Positions 61,436 to 64,000 of a DNA stretch of 64,000 nt are shown one piece after another (the first letter of the stretch is position 1; the number at the start of each line of letters is the position of its first letter). Both the position numbers and the translations under genes were made by a program. A model generated the notes under the pieces. It had not been told where the DNA came from, did no database searches, and was given only the letters and a program-made list of their open reading frames with translations. Origin of the DNA: an uncultured Bacteroides sp. (GTDB lineage: Bacteria > Bacteroidota > Bacteroidia > Bacteroidales > Bacteroidaceae); NCBI GenBank assembly GCA_902388495.1, contig CABMPP010000003.1:217666-281665 (forward strand), in the 5' to 3' direction.

Positions 61436-62656
61436 ATGAAGACAAAAACTCTATTGGCAGGCTTAGGATTGTGCTTGCTTGCTGCTTGTTCTGTTTCGAA
61501 AGAAGAGTTTGATACAGACAAGGCTCTTGATTATTGCAACAGCCAGGTACACCGTACCTTGGAGGAGTTGAAGGGCAAGGACGGTAGTATTGATTACACC
61601 ATGATGCCCCGTAACATCATGGACAGTCTTACCACCTGGCATTGCCGCAAGGCTACGAAGAATGAATGGTGTAGTGGCTTCTGGCCGGGGATTCTGTGGT
61701 ATGACTACGAGTACACAGGCGATGAAACGGTCAAGGAAGAGGCTGAGAAGTTCACAGCTTCCCTGAAGTTCCTTTCCGAGACGCCTGCTTTTGACCATGA
61801 CTTGGGATTTCTGGTCTTTTGCAGCTACGGAAACGGGTATCGGCTGACTCGGAACCCTGGGTACAAGCAGGTAATTCTGGATACGGCAGACTCTCTGGCA
61901 ACCTTGTTCAGACCTCGTGTCGGTACTATTCTTTCATGGCCCAGAAATGTTGAGATGTTTGGTGGGCACAATACGATTATGGATAATCTGATTAATCTGG
62001 AAATGCTTTTCTGGGCAGCAAAGAATGGCGGTAACCCGTATCTGGCGGATATTGCCGTTTCGCATGCCGACAAGACTATGAAGTATCTGTTCCGTCCGGA
62101 CTATACTTCCTATCATGTGGCGGTCTTTGATACGCTGACGGGTGATTTCATCCGGGGCTGTACTCATCAGGGATTTTCGGACAACAGTATGTGGGCTCGT
62201 GGGCAGTCGTGGGGTATCTACGGATATACTATGATCTATCGCGAGACAAAAGATGCTCGTTATCTGGACTTTGCTCAAAAAGTGGCGGATGTGTATCTGA
62301 GGAACCTTCCTGAAGACTATGTGCCGTATTGGGACTTCAATGATCCTTCCATCCCGAATGCGCCGCGTGATGCTTCGGCGGCTGCTGTGGTAGCTTCTGC
62401 TCTATTGGAGCTTTCCACTTACCTGCCGGCTGAGAAGGCGCCGAAATATAAGGAGGCTGCCGTAAAGATGCTGAAAAGCCTGAGTTCTGACAAGTATCGA
62501 AGCGGTAAGTCGAAGCCATCGTTTCTGCTGCATTCTACCGGACACTGGCCTGCGGGCTCGGAGATAGATGCCTCCATTATTTATGCCGATTATTATTATA
62601 TAGAGGCGTTGCTGAGGTTGAAGAGGCTGAATGAAAACAAGAATGTGTTAGGATAA
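61436..62656 (+). CDS. GH88 unsaturated glucuronyl hydrolase lipoprotein (PUL C, right)
   Basis: A 406-residue lipoprotein from ATG 61436 (lipobox LLAAC). Catalytic Asp regions are FDHDLGFLVFCSYGNGYR and TIMDNLINLEMLFWA; the signature WARGQSWGIYGYTMIYRETK is present. It closely resembles the GH88 at 51411 along its length. It is last in the right-facing operon, and its stop codon lies inside the shared terminator hairpin. Confidence 0.93.
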   Translation: MKTKTLLAGLGLCLLAACSVSKEEFDTDKALDYCNSQVHRTLEELKGKDGSIDYTMMPRNIMDSLTTWHCRKATKNEWCSGFWPGILWYDYEYTGDETVKEEAEKFTASLKFLSETPAFDHDLGFLVFCSYGNGYRLTRNPGYKQVILDTADSLATLFRPRVGTILSWPRNVEMFGGHNTIMDNLINLEMLFWAAKNGGNPYLADIAVSHADKTMKYLFRPDYTSYHVAVFDTLTGDFIRGCTHQGFSDNSMWARGQSWGIYGYTMIYRETKDARYLDFAQKVADVYLRNLPEDYVPYWDFNDPSIPNAPRDASAAAVVASALLELSTYLPAEKAPKYKEAAVKMLKSLSSDKYRSGKSKPSFLLHSTGHWPAGSEIDASIIYADYYYIEALLRLKRLNENKNVLG

Positions 62657-62700
62657 AACGAAGCGGGTGGATTCAGAAAATCCACCCGCTTCGTTTTATC
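62652..62700. terminator. Bidirectional terminator that contains both stop codons
   Basis: A perfect 22-bp stem (62652-62673 with 62679-62700) with a 5-nt loop. The GH88 stop (TAA, 62654-62656) is in the left arm and the stop of the opposite-strand permease gene (62696-62698) in the right arm, at mirror positions. Confidence 0.9.
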
Positions 62701-63901
62701 TTTCCCCTTGCCAGATACTTATAATCTTTCTGCGTATCGTCAGTATATTCAGCAAAGACACCGCTAGGAACAGTATGCCTCCTGTCAGTATGCAGGGCAG
62801 TAGGGAACCGGTTTCCAGTTGTGGGAAAAGGGTTTGTACTACTTCTGTATAATAGGTGCGTATCCATGCCACACTGCCGACGGCAAGGAGCAGAACGAGT
62901 ATGTTCAGACCGACGGTGAGGACATAGTAAGGAAGAGCCACTCGCGTAGGACTGTAGCCTATCAGCAGCAGATTCTCCAGTTTCACGGTATTCTTTTGGA
63001 GCAGCAGGAAGATGCTCAGCATCAGTATGTAGAATGAAAGGATGCTGATGAACAGACCTACGCCCATCACAATTCCGGTGATGAGGCGTAGGAAATAGGT
63101 GGTTTTGCCGGCATCCAGGCTGTCGCCTTCGGTTTCGTAGTTCTTCTGCTGAAAATAGTCGGTGATGGCGGTATCGGTGGGATTCTTCACTTTTACGATG
63201 AGGCGCGAAGGCTGGGCTTCTTTGTCGGGAGCAAAGTTCCGGTTGGCCCAGTCCATGAAGGATTGGGGAACGAGGATGGTGTTCAGGCGGTTGGAGAAGC
63301 CGACGATGTTGCCTTTGTATTGCTCTACACGTCCGTTGCCACGCATCATGATATCCATTTGTATCAGGCTCATCAATCCTTCCGACAGTTTGGGCAGACT
63401 ACGGCTTTGTGCAAAACCGAAGTTGTATAGGTTCAGATAGTTGCGGGGGATGATGATGGGGATGACCGGCGTTGTTTCATCGAAATGCCATTTATCCAGG
63501 TTGACGTCTACGTACTCGTCGGGGACGGCTTCGAAGAACATTTCTGTAGAGAGGTGGATGCCTGCTTCCTGCATGTCCAGTCCGGCAGAAACTTTGAACA
63601 AGGTGGGGGTGAATGCTCCTACGCTTTGGGTGAAGGGCTGCTCCGCCAGCTCTTTGATTTCGTCTTTGGAGAAGGTATTGCTTTTCCCTGCTAGGCTGCC
63701 GAGGGCACTTATCTTCTTGGTAGCAATGATATAGTCCTTCTTCATGAAGCTGTCTCCCTCTGTAAAGACGGGGAGCACGTCGCGGTAGAACTGCACGCTT
63801 AGCAGTACAATCATCATGCCGAAAAGGTTGGCAAGGAAGAAGCCGGAGAGCTGTCCGACGCTGATATGCTGACGCAGCAGTTTCCAAACAAGTCTGTTCA
63901 T
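62696..63901 (-). CDS. ABC transporter permease, FtsX/MacB-like
   Basis: A 401-residue inner-membrane protein. The N-terminal span (GFFLANLFGMMIVLLSVQF) is followed by a ~230-residue periplasmic domain of the MacB_PCD kind. Three further spans lie at ~275-300, ~325-345 and ~370-390; the FtsX-domain segment ENLLLIGYSPTRVALPYYV is typical. It is a half of an ABC system of the LolCDE/MacB type; the ATPase gene would be expected beyond the right edge or elsewhere. It is not obviously part of the PUL. Gene content beyond 63901 is not visible. Confidence 0.82.
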   Translation of the reverse strand: MNRLVWKLLRQHISVGQLSGFFLANLFGMMIVLLSVQFYRDVLPVFTEGDSFMKKDYIIATKKISALGSLAGKSNTFSKDEIKELAEQPFTQSVGAFTPTLFKVSAGLDMQEAGIHLSTEMFFEAVPDEYVDVNLDKWHFDETTPVIPIIIPRNYLNLYNFGFAQSRSLPKLSEGLMSLIQMDIMMRGNGRVEQYKGNIVGFSNRLNTILVPQSFMDWANRNFAPDKEAQPSRLIVKVKNPTDTAITDYFQQKNYETEGDSLDAGKTTYFLRLITGIVMGVGLFISILSFYILMLSIFLLLQKNTVKLENLLLIGYSPTRVALPYYVLTVGLNILVLLLAVGSVAWIRTYYTEVVQTLFPQLETGSLLPCILTGGILFLAVSLLNILTIRRKIISIWQGER

Positions 63902-63946
63902 ATTTTTGGTTTCGTTTTTATAAATGATAATTTAGCGGAGTATCTT

Positions 63947-63993
63947 AAATTCCTCCGCCTGAAAGGGGAGGTGCCCGTAGGGCGGAGGGGTTT
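63947..63993. repeat. Palindromic element of a Bacteroides dispersed type
   Basis: Arms 63947-63959 and 63981-63993 pair over 13 bp, including two G:U pairs, around a G-rich centre with AGGGGAGGTGCCCGTAGGG. The C+G-rich stem in an A+T-rich gap resembles short palindromes scattered through Bacteroides genomes; that it is repeated is from memory, not shown in this window. Confidence 0.5.
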
Positions 63994-64000
63994 CACATCC

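Overview
The window looks like a gut Bacteroides-type chromosome. Many genes are preceded by the Bacteroidetes -7 element TAnnTTTG, there are two SusC/SusD pairs, the carbohydrate-active enzymes carry signal peptides or lipoboxes, and an HU-like/VapE-like pair typical of the group is present. No rRNA, tRNA, CRISPR array, transposase or integrase was seen. I do not name a species.

Layout. (1) 1-6.8 kb is ordinary chromosome: an AraC regulator with a VOC-fold protein that share an operator, two DJ-1/PfpI proteins (one divergent from an HxlR regulator), a DUF3795 protein, an AraC-GyrI regulator divergent from a TIGR02757 protein, a YtxH-like protein, a PepSY-like secreted protein and an ABM-domain protein. 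(2) 6.9-21.1 kb is polysaccharide utilization locus (PUL) A: heparinase II/III-type lyase, propeller-transmembrane-AraC regulator, ECF sigma factor, SusC, SusD, and a protein with two GH43 modules. (3) 21.2-24.7 kb is an accessory island: a truncated HipB-like antitoxin with twin operator palindromes, an HU-like protein, a divergent region with an inverted repeat and DnaA-box-like sites, and a VapE-like ATPase. (4) 24.8-39.7 kb is PUL-like segment B, which has no SusC/D: GH31, a second propeller regulator, a beta-helix (GH28/GH49-like) hydrolase, GH127/146, a serine hydrolase, GH43, an alpha/beta-hydrolase and GH3. (5) 39.8-62.7 kb is PUL C. Its left-facing genes are GH92, GH97, beta-helix hydrolase, SusD, SusC, ECF sigma, GH88 and the third propeller regulator. 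Its right-facing genes are an alginate-lyase-family protein, GH97, GH43 and GH88. (6) An ABC permease closes the window.

How it fits together. The two lyases and two unsaturated-glucuronyl hydrolases (GH88) point to uronic-acid-containing polysaccharides. GH43, GH127, GH97, GH31, GH3 and GH92 enzymes would trim neutral side chains. The exact glycan cannot be read from sequence.

The most unusual theme is regulatory. All three large regulators look like hybrid two-component sensors (beta-propeller, Y_Y_Y, one membrane span) but lack the histidine kinase and receiver, and run straight from membrane span to an AraC DNA-binding domain. In PULs A and C they sit with an ECF sigma factor that has no anti-sigma partner and lies directly upstream of a SusC lacking the STN signalling domain. 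This suggests a repeated cassette: membrane-bound one-component regulator -> ECF sigma -> SusCD.
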